NCBI RefSeq assembly: GCF_017165765.1
Contig: NZ_JAFGZD010000001.1
Span: forward strand, 248,001-312,000
Direction: 5' to 3'
From: Pseudomonas capsici
GTDB taxonomy: Bacteria; Pseudomonadota; Gammaproteobacteria; Pseudomonadales; Pseudomonadaceae
Length of the DNA stretch: 64,000 bases
Shown here: in pieces, positions 9,573 through 16,908 of the stretch
Layout of the letters: every line of letters starts with the position of its first letter
Numbering within the stretch: the first letter of the stretch is position 1
Position numbers and translations under genes: made by a program
Notes under the pieces: model-generated
What the model was told of the DNA's origin: nothing
What the model saw: the letters and a program-made list of their open reading frames with translations, nothing else
Databases searched by the model: none

Positions 9573-9730
9573 TACGCTTTTTCCCTGAGCGATGGCGGGG
9601 TGTCAGCCTATGGGTTGCACTGAATTATTTCCAGTGCGCCGATGATTCGCTGCATGGCACTGAGAAAAGACTCGCCATCTTTCCTCAAGAGCATGTCTAT
9701 AATTCCTGACTTTCACTTTCAGGATCTGTC

Positions 9731-10240
9731 ATGTCTATTTCCCTGTACGCCGCTTCCGTCCCTGTATTCCAGCAAATGCTCAACGCGCTGAATGACGTTC
9801 TGGTCAAGGCCGAGGCCCACGCGACCGAGAAGAAAATCCAGCCTGAAGCCCTGTTGCAGGCGCGTCTGTTCCCGGACATGCTGCCTTTTACCCGTCAGAT
9901 TCAGATCGCCGTGGATTTCGCCAAGGGCGCTTCGGCTCGTCTGGCTGGCGTCGAGATTCCGAAATACGAAGATAACGAAACCACCTTTGCCGATCTGCAA
10001 GCCCTGATCGCCAAGACTCTGGCCTTCATCGCCAGCATCAAGCCGCAAGATGTCGACGGCAAGGAAGGCATTGAGATCGTTCTGCGTCCTGGCACCGACA
10101 AGGAAAAGCGCCTCAACGGCCAGGCTTACCTGCTCAGCTATGCCTTGCCGCAGTTCTTTTTCCATGTCACCACGGCCTACGATCTGCTGCGCCACAATGG
10201 CGTGGAAATCGGCAAGCGCGATTACATGGGCAAATTCTAG
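9731..10240 (+). CDS. DUF1993 domain-containing protein
   Basis: 169 residues matching the DUF1993 pattern throughout: 'SLYAASVPVFQQML', 'LFPDMLPFTRQIQIA', 'GQAYLLSYALPQFFFHVTTAYD' and 'LRHNGVEIGKRDYMG'. The family has a DinB-like helical bundle and is usually a soluble cytoplasmic protein; its activity is unknown. It converges on nhaR with a two-base gap. Confidence 0.9.
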   Translation: MSISLYAASVPVFQQMLNALNDVLVKAEAHATEKKIQPEALLQARLFPDMLPFTRQIQIAVDFAKGASARLAGVEIPKYEDNETTFADLQALIAKTLAFIASIKPQDVDGKEGIEIVLRPGTDKEKRLNGQAYLLSYALPQFFFHVTTAYDLLRHNGVEIGKRDYMGKF

Positions 10241-10242
10241 GC

Positions 10243-11139
10243 TCAGTCGGTAAACAGCTTGTTTCGGGCACTCTCGGTAATGGCGACAATGCCGGGGTGC
10301 TTGACCTTGCGTTCGACGGTAATGGCATAGAACGATTCGGTCACCGATTCGGTATGGCCAATGATCTTCACGTCGTATTGACTCTGTACTTCATCGGCGA
10401 TCACGCTGGGGGCGACGAATACGCCACTGCCGGATTTACCGAAAGCCTTCATCAGGGCGCTGTCGTCGAACTCGCCGATGATCCGTGGCTGGATTTTCTG
10501 TTCGGCGAACCAGCGCATCAACCTGCCGCGTACCACGGTGTCCTGCCCGGGAATCAATAGCGGCGCTCCATGCATGCACTGCGGAAAGTCTCCCCACAGA
10601 CTTTCAGCCACGCCCTGGGTGGCGAAGAAGCTGACGCCGCACTCTCCCAGTTTCTGGTTGTAGCCTTTGATGTCCAGATGTGGTGGCATAGGGCTGTCAG
10701 ATATCACCATGTCCAGTTTCTGGATCGCCAGGTCAGCCAGCAGGCGTTCGAGCTTGTCTTCACGGCAGGTGATGCGGATCGACTCGTCAAGCTCCATGGT
10801 GGGCGCAATCAGTCGATAGACGATGGATTTGGGTACGACATCTGCCACGCCGATGCGAAACAGGATCTGTTGTTCGTCGGGCTGCGAGCGCAGCATGGTT
10901 TCCAGTTCATTACCCAACTGGAACATCTGTTCGGCATAAGGCAGTGCCAGGCGACCGGCTTCGGTCAGTTCCAGTTGCCGCCCTACACGGCGGAAGAGAT
11001 CGACGCCCAGGGTCTCCTCGAACAGGCTGATCTGGCCGCTGATGGTCTGGGGTGTGAGGTTCAATTGTTCGCAGGCACGCACGATGCTGCCGGTTCGGGC
11101 CACGACCCAGAAATAGTGAAGTTGGCGGTAGTTGAGCAT
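10243..11139 (-). CDS. nhaR: LysR-type transcriptional activator NhaR
   Basis: 298 residues. The N-terminal winged helix-turn-helix (about 4-62, 'LNYRQLHYFWVVARTGSI') is followed by a LysR effector domain. Particular segments ('TPQTISGQISLFEETLG', 'MPPHLDIKGYNQKLGECG') match the NhaR group, which activates Na+/H+ antiporter genes in enterics. In pseudomonads it often stands alone, as here: no nhaA is in the window. The frame is open to 11259, but ATG 11139 starts at the first residue of the HTH domain, so that start is chosen despite a weak ribosome site. Confidence 0.88.
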   Translation of the reverse strand: MLNYRQLHYFWVVARTGSIVRACEQLNLTPQTISGQISLFEETLGVDLFRRVGRQLELTEAGRLALPYAEQMFQLGNELETMLRSQPDEQQILFRIGVADVVPKSIVYRLIAPTMELDESIRITCREDKLERLLADLAIQKLDMVISDSPMPPHLDIKGYNQKLGECGVSFFATQGVAESLWGDFPQCMHGAPLLIPGQDTVVRGRLMRWFAEQKIQPRIIGEFDDSALMKAFGKSGSGVFVAPSVIADEVQSQYDVKIIGHTESVTESFYAITVERKVKHPGIVAITESARNKLFTD

Positions 11140-11271
11140 AAAGATTGCCGATTCGGTAAAACCGAAGTATACACCTTGAAAAATCGAATTTTTCTGATGT
11201 TTCCATGTCTCTAGAATGCTTCGCTGACGCCGGACCAAAGGTGATGTCCGGCCTTGCATATCGAGGGAAGC

Positions 11272-11514
11272 ATGATCAAACCCGTTTACGCCGCATTGCT
11301 GACATGTTCACTGGTTGTGATGGCTGGCTGTGACCAGGTAGAAACATCGACCAAGCAAATCCTGGACACGGCTGCCAACACAGCCAAACAGGCGATTGAC
11401 GATACCCATGAAGCTGCAACCAAGGCACTGGAAGATACCCGCAAGGATCTTTCGGTACTTGAACCCAAGAAACAGCCCGAGTCTCCCGAAGAGAAGTCTG
11501 GTAAAGAAATCTAA
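11272..11514 (+). CDS. Small lipoprotein
   Basis: 80 residues. The lipobox 'VVMAGC' with Cys19 follows a hydrophobic signal; the mature part is short, charged and probably helical ('[24 protein letters not shown]'). GAGGGA lies just upstream of ATG 11272. It ends 32 bp before terC and may be cotranscribed with it. Function unknown; the amphipathic repeats recall Lpp-like or apolipoprotein-like small envelope proteins. Confidence 0.8.
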   Translation: MIKPVYAALLTCSLVVMAGCDQVETSTKQILDTAANTAKQAIDDTHEAATKALEDTRKDLSVLEPKKQPESPEEKSGKEI

Positions 11515-11546
11515 CGCTTAACATTGGCTCAAGCAGGACACGATCT

Positions 11547-12308
11547 ATGGAATACCTTTTGGAACTCGTTACAAGTCCCGCAGCCTGGATTGCCTTGGCC
11601 ACGCTGGTGGTGATGGAAGTCGTGTTGGGTATCGATAACCTGATCTTCATTTCCATTCTGACCAACAAGTTGCCGGAGCATCAGCGCGCCAAGGCTCGTC
11701 GCCTGGGTATCAGTGCGGCTCTGATCATGCGTCTGGGCCTGCTCAGTACCGTGGCCTTCATCGTCCAGTTGACCGAGCCTGTACTCGAAGTGTTCGGCCA
11801 GGCGTTCTCCTGGAAGGACATGATCCTGATTGCGGGTGGCCTGTTCCTGGTCTGGAAGGCGACCACGGAAATCCATCACAGCATGGACAGCAAGGTCGAA
11901 GAGGAAAAGACGATCGGATCCGCTGTCACCCTGAGCATGGGCGCGGCAATCTTCCAGATCCTGCTGCTGGACCTGGTGTTCTCCATCGACAGCATCATCA
12001 CGGCTGTGGGCATGACCGAACACTTGCCGATCATGATTATCGCTGTGGTGTCTGCCGTGATCGTGATGATGGTGGCTGCCAACCCGTTGGCCAAGTTCAT
12101 CAATGACAACCCGACGGTGGTCATGCTGGCCCTGGGCTTCCTGATCATGATCGGTATGACGCTGATCGCTGAAGGTTTCGGTGCCCATGTGCCTAAAGGC
12201 TACATCTACGCCGCCATGACGTTCTCGGCCGCTGTTGAGATCCTCAACATTCTGGCTCGCAAGGCCAAGCGTAAAAAGGCTGCTGCCGAGCAGGCTGCCA
12301 AAGCCTGA
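11547..12308 (+). CDS. TerC family integral membrane protein
   Basis: 253 residues with about seven hydrophobic segments. TerC hallmarks include acidic residues inside membrane segments: '[14 protein letters not shown]' near 25-38 and '[18 protein letters not shown]' near 140-157. Family members are implicated in metal export (manganese) at the inner membrane. The C-terminal tail is Lys/Ala-rich. It is followed at once by a strong terminator. Confidence 0.92.
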   Translation: MEYLLELVTSPAAWIALATLVVMEVVLGIDNLIFISILTNKLPEHQRAKARRLGISAALIMRLGLLSTVAFIVQLTEPVLEVFGQAFSWKDMILIAGGLFLVWKATTEIHHSMDSKVEEEKTIGSAVTLSMGAAIFQILLLDLVFSIDSIITAVGMTEHLPIMIIAVVSAVIVMMVAANPLAKFINDNPTVVMLALGFLIMIGMTLIAEGFGAHVPKGYIYAAMTFSAAVEILNILARKAKRKKAAAEQAAKA

Positions 12309-12331
12309 TCCCCGGATCGGCGAAGCAAAAA

Positions 12332-12362
12332 AATGGTCGGCCCTGTAACGGGGCCGACCATT
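12332..12362. terminator. Bidirectional terminator after terC
   Basis: Perfect 12-base stem AATGGTCGGCCC / GGGCCGACCATT with A-run before and TTTT after. It serves terC on the plus strand and the 54-aa gene on the minus strand. Confidence 0.92.
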
Positions 12363-12382
12363 TTGCATTTCATGGGCGCTGA

Positions 12383-12547
12383 TCAGTGAGCTGTTGCAGG
12401 CTGTCTTTTATCAAGCCGGACCACTGGTGTCGGTCGAACGGCGCGAGGTTGGTGACGACGGGAAATTCTCAGTACTCCCCAAAGCATGGCGCCTGCAACC
12501 ATCAGCCATGCCACGATCAGCATCACGATTGTCATTTCCAGGCTCAT
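12383..12547 (-). CDS. Small single-pass membrane protein (54 aa)
   Basis: ATG 12547 to TGA 12383, 54 residues. Residues 5-27 form one hydrophobic helix ('MTIVMLIVAWLMVAGAMLWG'); the tail is basic ('RISRRHQPRAVR'). GGAGG lies six bases before the ATG, an unusually good site, and the gene ends beside the bidirectional terminator at 12332. It is shorter than most ORF cut-offs. No family recognised. Confidence 0.68.
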   Translation of the reverse strand: MSLEMTIVMLIVAWLMVAGAMLWGVLRISRRHQPRAVRPTPVVRLDKRQPATAH

Positions 12548-12751
12548 AAGTGCCTCCGTATTTGCCGCTTCTTCTTGCTGTCTGAATAACTGACAGTCTA
12601 GTCCCTCACATGTTTCGATTAATTGACGGCTATGACCAATTTGATCTATCCAGTCACTCTGACTGTGTCAGAAGGCTATACCCACGCGCTGTGCCGCTCT
12701 ATGATCGATGCCCGAGTCGGGTCGCGCGTTACCTGACACCAGTTGAAGTGA

Positions 12752-13456
12752 GTGAAAATGCTGCCGGTATCTTTCTTGTTCAACGCTGCCAGATCCCGGC
12801 GGCCATGGTGGGTGATTGCCCTTGTATTGAGCCTGAGCGCCTGCACCTCGATGGTCACACCACAGATTCAGCGCCTGCCGGATCGAGTGGAACTCAATTC
12901 TGTGCCGTTCTTTCGTGGCAACGCTTATCAAAGTGGGCCCGGGGCGTTGGCGGGCATGCTGGCCAACCGTCAGGTGCTGATTACGCCCGGTCTGCTCGAT
13001 AAACCGCTGCAATTGCCAGGCGGCGAGGGGCGACTCGAAAGCAGCATGCAGAACGTGGCGCGCCAATACGGCTTCATGGTTTACCCGCTCGATGGCGAAT
13101 TGCACGCCTTGCTGGAGCAGGTTTCGGCGGGTTATCCGGTGATGCTGCGCCTGTCCGACGGTTCGGCCTGGTGGAAAGAGCCCCGGTATGTCGTGTTGGT
13201 GGGCTACAACCGCATCAAGCAGACCGTTCTGTTGCAGGCTGGCATGAATCGTCGGCAGTTGATGAGCTTTGGCAGCTTCAACTCTGCCTGGAAGGATGCA
13301 GGTAGCTGGGCGATCCTGATTCAGGGGCCGAGACAACTGCCTGCCAATGTGGATCGGCAGCGCTGGCTGAAAGCTGCCAATGAGCTGTCCCAGGCGGGGC
13401 AGGAGCAGGCGGCGGGTGAGGCGGTCAAGACGCTGGACCGGCAGGGTGTTAAATAA
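12752..13456 (+). CDS. C39-like lipoprotein with degenerate catalytic residues
   Basis: 234 residues from GTG 12752 (an ATG at 12758 is equally possible). The signal ends in the lipobox 'LSLSACTS', so it is membrane-anchored. The 60-170 region has the layout of papain-like peptidase C39 domains: 'NAYQSGPGALAGMLA' where active members have Q-x-x-CGPxAL, and 'EPRYVVLVGYN' where they have H-x-VV-x-GY. Both the catalytic Cys and His are replaced (Ser and Arg), so peptidase activity is unlikely. The C-terminus is helical. Followed by a shared terminator. Confidence 0.78.
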   Translation: MKMLPVSFLFNAARSRRPWWVIALVLSLSACTSMVTPQIQRLPDRVELNSVPFFRGNAYQSGPGALAGMLANRQVLITPGLLDKPLQLPGGEGRLESSMQNVARQYGFMVYPLDGELHALLEQVSAGYPVMLRLSDGSAWWKEPRYVVLVGYNRIKQTVLLQAGMNRRQLMSFGSFNSAWKDAGSWAILIQGPRQLPANVDRQRWLKAANELSQAGQEQAAGEAVKTLDRQGVK

Positions 13457-13470
13457 GTTTGGTCTGAAGG

Positions 13471-13502
13471 AGTGAAAGCCCCCGACCTGCAGGGGTTTCA
13501 CT
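13471..13502. terminator. Bidirectional hairpin between convergent genes
   Basis: Imperfect stem AGTGAAAGCCCC / GGGGTTTCACT between the C39-like gene and the oxidoreductase; only moderately T-rich downstream. Confidence 0.6.
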
Positions 13503-13512
13503 CTGTTCAGCT

Positions 13513-14796
13513 TCAAAAACCCAGTCTGTCACGCAGGCTGTAATACCAGGCGCCCAGGGCTGTAAGCGGCGTGCGCAGCAACTGGCCGCCGGGGAAGGGG
13601 TAGTGGGGCAGGTCGGCGAATGCATCGAAACGCTCGGCCTGACCGCGCAAGGCTTCGGCGAGCACCTTGCCTGCCAGATGGGTGTAGGTCACGCCATGTC
13701 CGCTGCAGCCCTGAGAGTAATAGATGTTGTCGCCCAGGCGTCCGACCTGCGGCAAGCGTGACAGGGTCAGCAGGAAGTTGCCGGTCCAGGCGTAATCGAT
13801 TTTCACGTTCTTGAGCTGCGGGAAGGCCTTGAGCATCTTGGGACGAATGATGGCTTCGATATTGGCCGGATCCCGCGCGCCATACACCACGCCGCCGCCA
13901 AAGATCAGGCGCTTGTCGGCACTGAGGCGATAATAGTCCAGCAGGTAATTGCAGTCCTCGACGCAGTAATCCTGAGGCAGCAGGGATTTGGCCAGCTCTT
14001 CGCTCAGCGGTTCGGTGGTGATGACCTGAGTGCCGCATGGCATGGATTTGGCTGCCAGCTCCGGCACCAGGTTGCCCAGATAGGCATTGCCGGCCACGAT
14101 GATGAATCTGGCGCGGACTTTCCCTTGAGCGGTATGCACGACCGGACTGGCCCCGCGCTCGATGCGGATCGCCGCCGACTGTTCATGAATCACGCCGCCC
14201 AGCGACTCCACGGCCGCCGCTTCGCCCAACGCCAGGTTCAGCGGATGGATGTGGCCGCCGGTCATATCCAGCATGCCGCCGATGTATTGTTCGCAGGCCA
14301 CGACTTCGCCGATGCGACGCTTGTCCATCAATTCCAGATGCGTATGTCCGTAGCGCTCCCACAGGCGTTTTTGCGCTTCCAGGTGCGCCATCTGTTTATT
14401 GGTCAGGGCTGCGAACACGCCACCGTCCTTCAGGTCGCACTGAATGCCGTAGCGCGAAACCCGGTCACGAATGATCGTCGCGCCCTCGAACGCCATCTGG
14501 CCCAGTAACTGCGCCTGTTTTGGACCAACGCTACGCTCGATGACATCGATATCGCGGCTGTAGCTGTTGACGATCTGCCCGCCGTTACGACCCGAAGCAC
14601 CAAAGCCGACCTTCGCGGCCTCGAGTACTGTCACCCTGAAGCCATGCTCAAGCAGGAAGAGGGCGCTGGAAAGGCCGGTATAGCCTGCGCCGATGATGCA
14701 GACATCTGTCTCCACTTCACCCTGCAAGGCAGGACGTTCCGGCGCTGGATTGGCTGAGGCTGCATAGTAGGACTGCGGGTAGAGCGTGTTCGCCAT
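13513..14796 (-). CDS. FAD-dependent oxidoreductase (PuuB / gamma-glutamylputrescine oxidase-like)
   Basis: 427 residues of the DAO family. The dinucleotide site 'CIIGAGYTGLSSALFLLE' is at about 33-50, followed by 'GFGASGRNGGQI', the usual FAD-contacting segment in PuuB-type amine oxidases, and a C-terminal 'YYSQGCSGHGVTYTHLAGK'. It probably oxidises a glutamylated or plain polyamine or secondary amine using FAD and oxygen. No puuA or puuD lies nearby, so the substrate is inferred from family only. Minus-strand, monocistronic. Confidence 0.86.
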   Translation of the reverse strand: MANTLYPQSYYAASANPAPERPALQGEVETDVCIIGAGYTGLSSALFLLEHGFRVTVLEAAKVGFGASGRNGGQIVNSYSRDIDVIERSVGPKQAQLLGQMAFEGATIIRDRVSRYGIQCDLKDGGVFAALTNKQMAHLEAQKRLWERYGHTHLELMDKRRIGEVVACEQYIGGMLDMTGGHIHPLNLALGEAAAVESLGGVIHEQSAAIRIERGASPVVHTAQGKVRARFIIVAGNAYLGNLVPELAAKSMPCGTQVITTEPLSEELAKSLLPQDYCVEDCNYLLDYYRLSADKRLIFGGGVVYGARDPANIEAIIRPKMLKAFPQLKNVKIDYAWTGNFLLTLSRLPQVGRLGDNIYYSQGCSGHGVTYTHLAGKVLAEALRGQAERFDAFADLPHYPFPGGQLLRTPLTALGAWYYSLRDRLGF

Positions 14797-14937
14797 CCTG
14801 AAGCTCCGTTTAAAATTCTTGACGTGTGCCGTGATCCTACCCCAGTTAAAAAGCCTCTGCCAGCCATCCGCTAAAACATATTCGTCCGTGCAGCACCTAA
14901 AAGCGTTGCTAATTCATAGGCTTAGCTGAAAAAGTGA

Positions 14938-14965
14938 TTGACAGGCCAGTCAATATCCGTAGAAT
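14938..14965 (+). promoter_or_regulatory. Sigma-70 promoter of tRNA-Val copy 1
   Basis: Consensus -35 TTGACA (14938-14943), 16-base spacer and -10 TAGAAT (14960-14965). The mature tRNA starts 14 bases after the -10 box. Confidence 0.85.
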
Positions 14966-14978
14966 GCGCTCCCACAGC

Positions 14979-15055
14979 AGGCACGTAGCTCAGTTGGTTA
15001 GAGCACCACCTTGACATGGTGGGGGTCGTTGGTTCGAGTCCAATCGCGCCTACCA
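14979..15055 (+). tRNA. tRNA-Val (anticodon GAC), copy 1
   Basis: 77 nt with encoded CCA. D stem GCTC/GAGC, anticodon stem CCACC/GGTGG with loop TTGACAT (anticodon GAC at 15013-15015), T stem GTTGG/CCAAT with loop TTCGAGT. Acceptor strands AGGCACG and CGCGCCT pair at six of seven positions; position 5-68 is an A-C mismatch. Own promoter and terminator. Confidence 0.95.
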
Positions 15056-15086
15056 GACAAAATCCGCTCTGCTGGGCGGTAGAGAA

Positions 15087-15114
15087 GGGCGATCCGAAAG
15101 GGTCGCCCTTTTTT
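15087..15114 (+). terminator. Terminator of tRNA-Val copy 1
   Basis: Stem GGGCGATCC / GGGTCGCCC (one T-G pair) with a GAAA tetraloop, followed by six T. Confidence 0.92.
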
Positions 15115-15188
15115 CGTTCGGCTGACGGAAAGCCGCATGACGATCACGATTCAGTCTGCCGACCTGTTATTGCACCGCAACCTCATGA

Positions 15189-15410
15189 CTACAGTCGAAT
15201 TACAAGATGAAGGGTGCTCTCATTCTGGATGTTGTAATCGCTCAAGGCTTTTTGGTCTTCAAGCAGTTTCCCGGAAAAGATGAGCCTTTGTTCCGTAGCA
15301 GGAATGCCATACCTGTTCTCGAGATTGTCTTTCACATTCCTGATCGTATCCGACGGCTCTACTTCCAGAACCAGGTTTTCTCCGGTCAGTTTCTTCACAT
15401 AAATAATCAT
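15189..15410 (-). CDS. Ubiquitin-like protein (73 aa, no C-terminal Gly-Gly)
   Basis: ATG 15410 (AGGTGA five bases upstream) to TAG 15189. Aligned by eye without gaps to human ubiquitin, 48 of 73 residues are identical, including 'LEVEPSDTI', 'NVK', 'GIP', 'QRLIF', 'LSDYNIQ' and 'ESTLHLV'. The interaction patch Leu8, Ile44, His68, Val70 is kept. Lys6, Lys27 and Lys48 are kept, while positions 11, 29, 33 and 63 are Glu, Asn, Arg and Asn. It stops at the position of Leu73, so Arg74-Gly75-Gly76 are absent and neither reading shift restores them. Canonical E1-dependent conjugation is therefore not expected; a non-covalent ubiquitin mimic or decoy is possible (inference). GC is about 44% by hand count, well below the surroundings. 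There is no signal peptide. No E1, E2 or deubiquitinase gene is in the window. The frame is open upstream to 15641, but that extension looks non-coding. Similarity this close to the eukaryotic protein suggests horizontal transfer. Confidence 0.88.
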   Translation of the reverse strand: MIIYVKKLTGENLVLEVEPSDTIRNVKDNLENRYGIPATEQRLIFSGKLLEDQKALSDYNIQNESTLHLVIRL

Positions 15411-15719
15411 TTCGTCACCTGCGGTCGAAGGGCATAGGTGGCGCGAATGGGCGTGTCTCGATCGTCTTTCGGGTAGATTTCTACAGTTCGCTTGCGCGCC
15501 TGAATACAGGTTAAAAGCGAGGTTCAATGACCGAAACTGACAGAAATGCCAGTGCCAGGCGCTTTCGGACCGCTGGCCAGGCCTTCTTTGTCGGGATGTG
15601 CTGAGGTGGCTTGATGAGACCCAGGCTGAGTGTGAAGGCAAAAATTCGAATATATCAGTGGGTTAGTGCGAAAAGCCGTTGACACCTCTTTCAATATCCG
15701 TAGAATGCGCTCCCACAGC
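15411..15719. other. Spacer between the ubl start and tRNA-Val copy 2
   Basis: No convincing gene. It holds the presumed leader of the ubl gene (minus strand) and the promoter of tRNA copy 2 (15679-15706). A weak minus-strand TTGAAC/TATTCA pair with a 15-base spacer lies near 15500-15530, but I would not call it a promoter. Confidence 0.5.
15679..15706 (+). promoter_or_regulatory. Sigma-70 promoter of tRNA-Val copy 2
   Basis: TTGACA (15679-15684), 16-base spacer, TAGAAT (15701-15706), the same geometry as copy 1. Confidence 0.85.
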
Positions 15720-15796
15720 AGGCACGTAGCTCAGTTGGTTAGAGCACCACCTTGACATGGTGGGGGTCGTTGGTTCGAGTCCAATCGCGCCTACCA
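15720..15796 (+). tRNA. tRNA-Val (anticodon GAC), copy 2; integration target
   Basis: Identical to copy 1 over 77 nt, anticodon at 15754-15756, encoded CCA. Its 3' half (from 15751) is the left attachment repeat of the integrated element, so the 3' part may now come from the element, which keeps the gene intact. Confidence 0.95.
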
Positions 15797-15798
15797 GA
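15751..15798 (+). repeat. Attachment site, left (attL core)
   Basis: 48-bp segment starting CTTGACATGG in the anticodon loop and ending two bases past CCA. Repeated exactly at 21933-21980. Confidence 0.85.
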
Positions 15799-15827
15799 CA
15801 AAATCCGCTCTGCTGGGCGGTAGAGAA

Positions 15828-15855
15828 GGGCGATCCGAAAGGGTCGCCCTTTTTT
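15828..15855 (+). terminator. Terminator of tRNA-Val copy 2
   Basis: Same GGGCGATCC-GAAA-GGGTCGCCC hairpin plus six T as copy 1. Confidence 0.9.
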
Positions 15856-15870
15856 CGTTCCTGAGAAAAC

Positions 15871-15992
15871 GTTCACAAATTACAGGCAGTGTTCACAGAA
15901 GGCAACGTGAACAGAAAATTTGGCCTGTGGTGAGCGTTCACACGTCATTCACAGTGATGTTCACGGCAGCGTTCACACAAGAAATTGTGAAC
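15871..15992. repeat. Cluster of GTTCAC/GTGAAC hexamers near attL
   Basis: GTTCAC at 15871, 15891, 15936, 15959 and 15971, GTGAAC at 15907 and 15987, plus ATTCAC at 15947. Seven exact copies in 122 bp, in both orientations, starting 73 bp inside the element. They could be arm-type binding sites for the integrase or excisionase, or iterons. Confidence 0.7.
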
Positions 15993-16029
15993 GACTTAGC
16001 CTAACTCATTGATCTGAAAGGTCGGAACA

Positions 16030-16101
16030 CCTTCTTGTTAAGGTGGTGGGCATTGTTCGTGCCTCACAATGACGGCTTCTAACCATCTGAGCTACGTGCC
16101 T
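16030..16101 (-). other. Antisense tRNA-like remnant
   Basis: On the minus strand, from 16101, the sequence begins AGGCACGTAGCTCAG and continues with a D-arm-like GATGGTTAGA, closely matching the 5' half of the adjacent tRNA-Val. It then departs from the tRNA: a CATTGT/ACAATG stem with a 9-base loop replaces the anticodon arm, and no matching 3' acceptor strand is seen. Not a functional tRNA by inspection. The rest of 15993-16311 holds nothing I can name. Confidence 0.55.
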
Positions 16102-16311
16102 GCTGTGGTGGGTAAGTAGCTAAACGTCTGTGGCACCAAGCCAATGAGCTATCAATGTATGAGAGAGGCGACCAGTCAGTGTATGAGTCTGTCTGGTAGG
16201 AAGACATGCCCTCATTTTCTGGCTGGGGCGCATGAGCGCATGGGGGTAGGGAGGGGGTGTAGGGGGTAGTGCTATTTATGCATTGTCCCCTGATATTTTC
16301 TAGGGGAAATT

Positions 16312-16908
16312 CTAGGTTTTACGTACCCCAAGTTTATATGCAAGCTCTAAAGCTTCCTCCATCAACTTAATGGCTTCCTTGTATTGAGCTGCGTAACCTT
16401 GCTCCCTTAAAACACCTTCAGGTCTAAGATCCTGAACCACTGCGTCTAGTAAGCCGTAAAATGTAACAATGTCAATTGCAAATTGCTCTGGTAATAATCC
16501 CAGTTTCTCCAGATGGGCCTTGAAAACCTTGTTGTAATCAGGCTGTATCGAAACTATTGATTGCTCTTTATGTTCTTGAAAGTGTGCCTTTTTTTTAGCC
16601 GCTAAAGCGCTATCTCTGTTGTTCGCTATCATGAGGTCGGTGTAGGTTTGTTTTGCGTCATTGAGATAGTTTCTTATATTTATCATTTTTACTATGTATG
16701 AGACCTCTGCTAGCAGGGCGGCTTGAACTGTTTTTCTTGCGTTGTGATCCCTCCTAACTGCCCCTATGGCTTGGGGGATAAATCCTAGGCACGCACCAGC
16801 GACGACTGACCAGAAAGGTATCCAAAGGTTGGGTGTAGGGGTTAAGGCTTTTAGCTCTCTTACAATTTGAATGTAACTTAGTAGCTGTTCTGGAGGAATT
16901 GTATCCAT
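16312..16908 (-). CDS. Element protein with N-terminal membrane helix, unknown function
   Basis: 198 residues. One hydrophobic segment near 27-50 ('NLWIPFWSVVAGACLGFIPQ') is followed by a mostly helical, charged cytoplasmic region ending 'LALELAYKLGV'-like. AGGAGT lies seven bases before ATG 16908. No motif recognised. It is the leftmost gene of the element, far from the integrase, where satellites and islands often carry cargo such as defence or exclusion genes. That position is the only functional hint. Confidence 0.7.
   Translation of the reverse strand: MDTIPPEQLLSYIQIVRELKALTPTPNLWIPFWSVVAGACLGFIPQAIGAVRRDHNARKTVQAALLAEVSYIVKMINIRNYLNDAKQTYTDLMIANNRDSALAAKKKAHFQEHKEQSIVSIQPDYNKVFKAHLEKLGLLPEQFAIDIVTFYGLLDAVVQDLRPEGVLREQGYAAQYKEAIKLMEEALELAYKLGVRKT

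Larger units (their letters stand above)
14950..15119 (+). repeat. 170-bp direct repeat, copy 1 (tRNA-Val unit)
   Basis: By eye identical to 15691-15860, offset 741 bp. It contains the -10 region, leader, whole tRNA-Val gene and terminator. Identity begins inside the promoter spacer and ends at CGTTC just past the terminator, so the two -35 boxes match in sequence but the spacers differ. Confidence 0.85.
15691..15860 (+). repeat. 170-bp direct repeat, copy 2 (tRNA-Val unit)
   Basis: Second copy of 14950-15119. The two copies bracket the ubiquitin-like gene. Downstream of CGTTC the two diverge completely. Confidence 0.85.

Noticed and set aside
15411..15641. N-terminal extension giving a 150-residue ubiquitin fusion
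   Set aside because: The extension is Arg/Ser/His-rich with no domain, has no ribosome site at its start, and AGGTGA sits right before the ubiquitin-like ATG at 15410.
15871..15992. CRISPR array
   Set aside because: The repeats are 6 bp, unequally spaced and in both orientations; no CRISPR-type repeat-spacer pattern occurs anywhere in the window.
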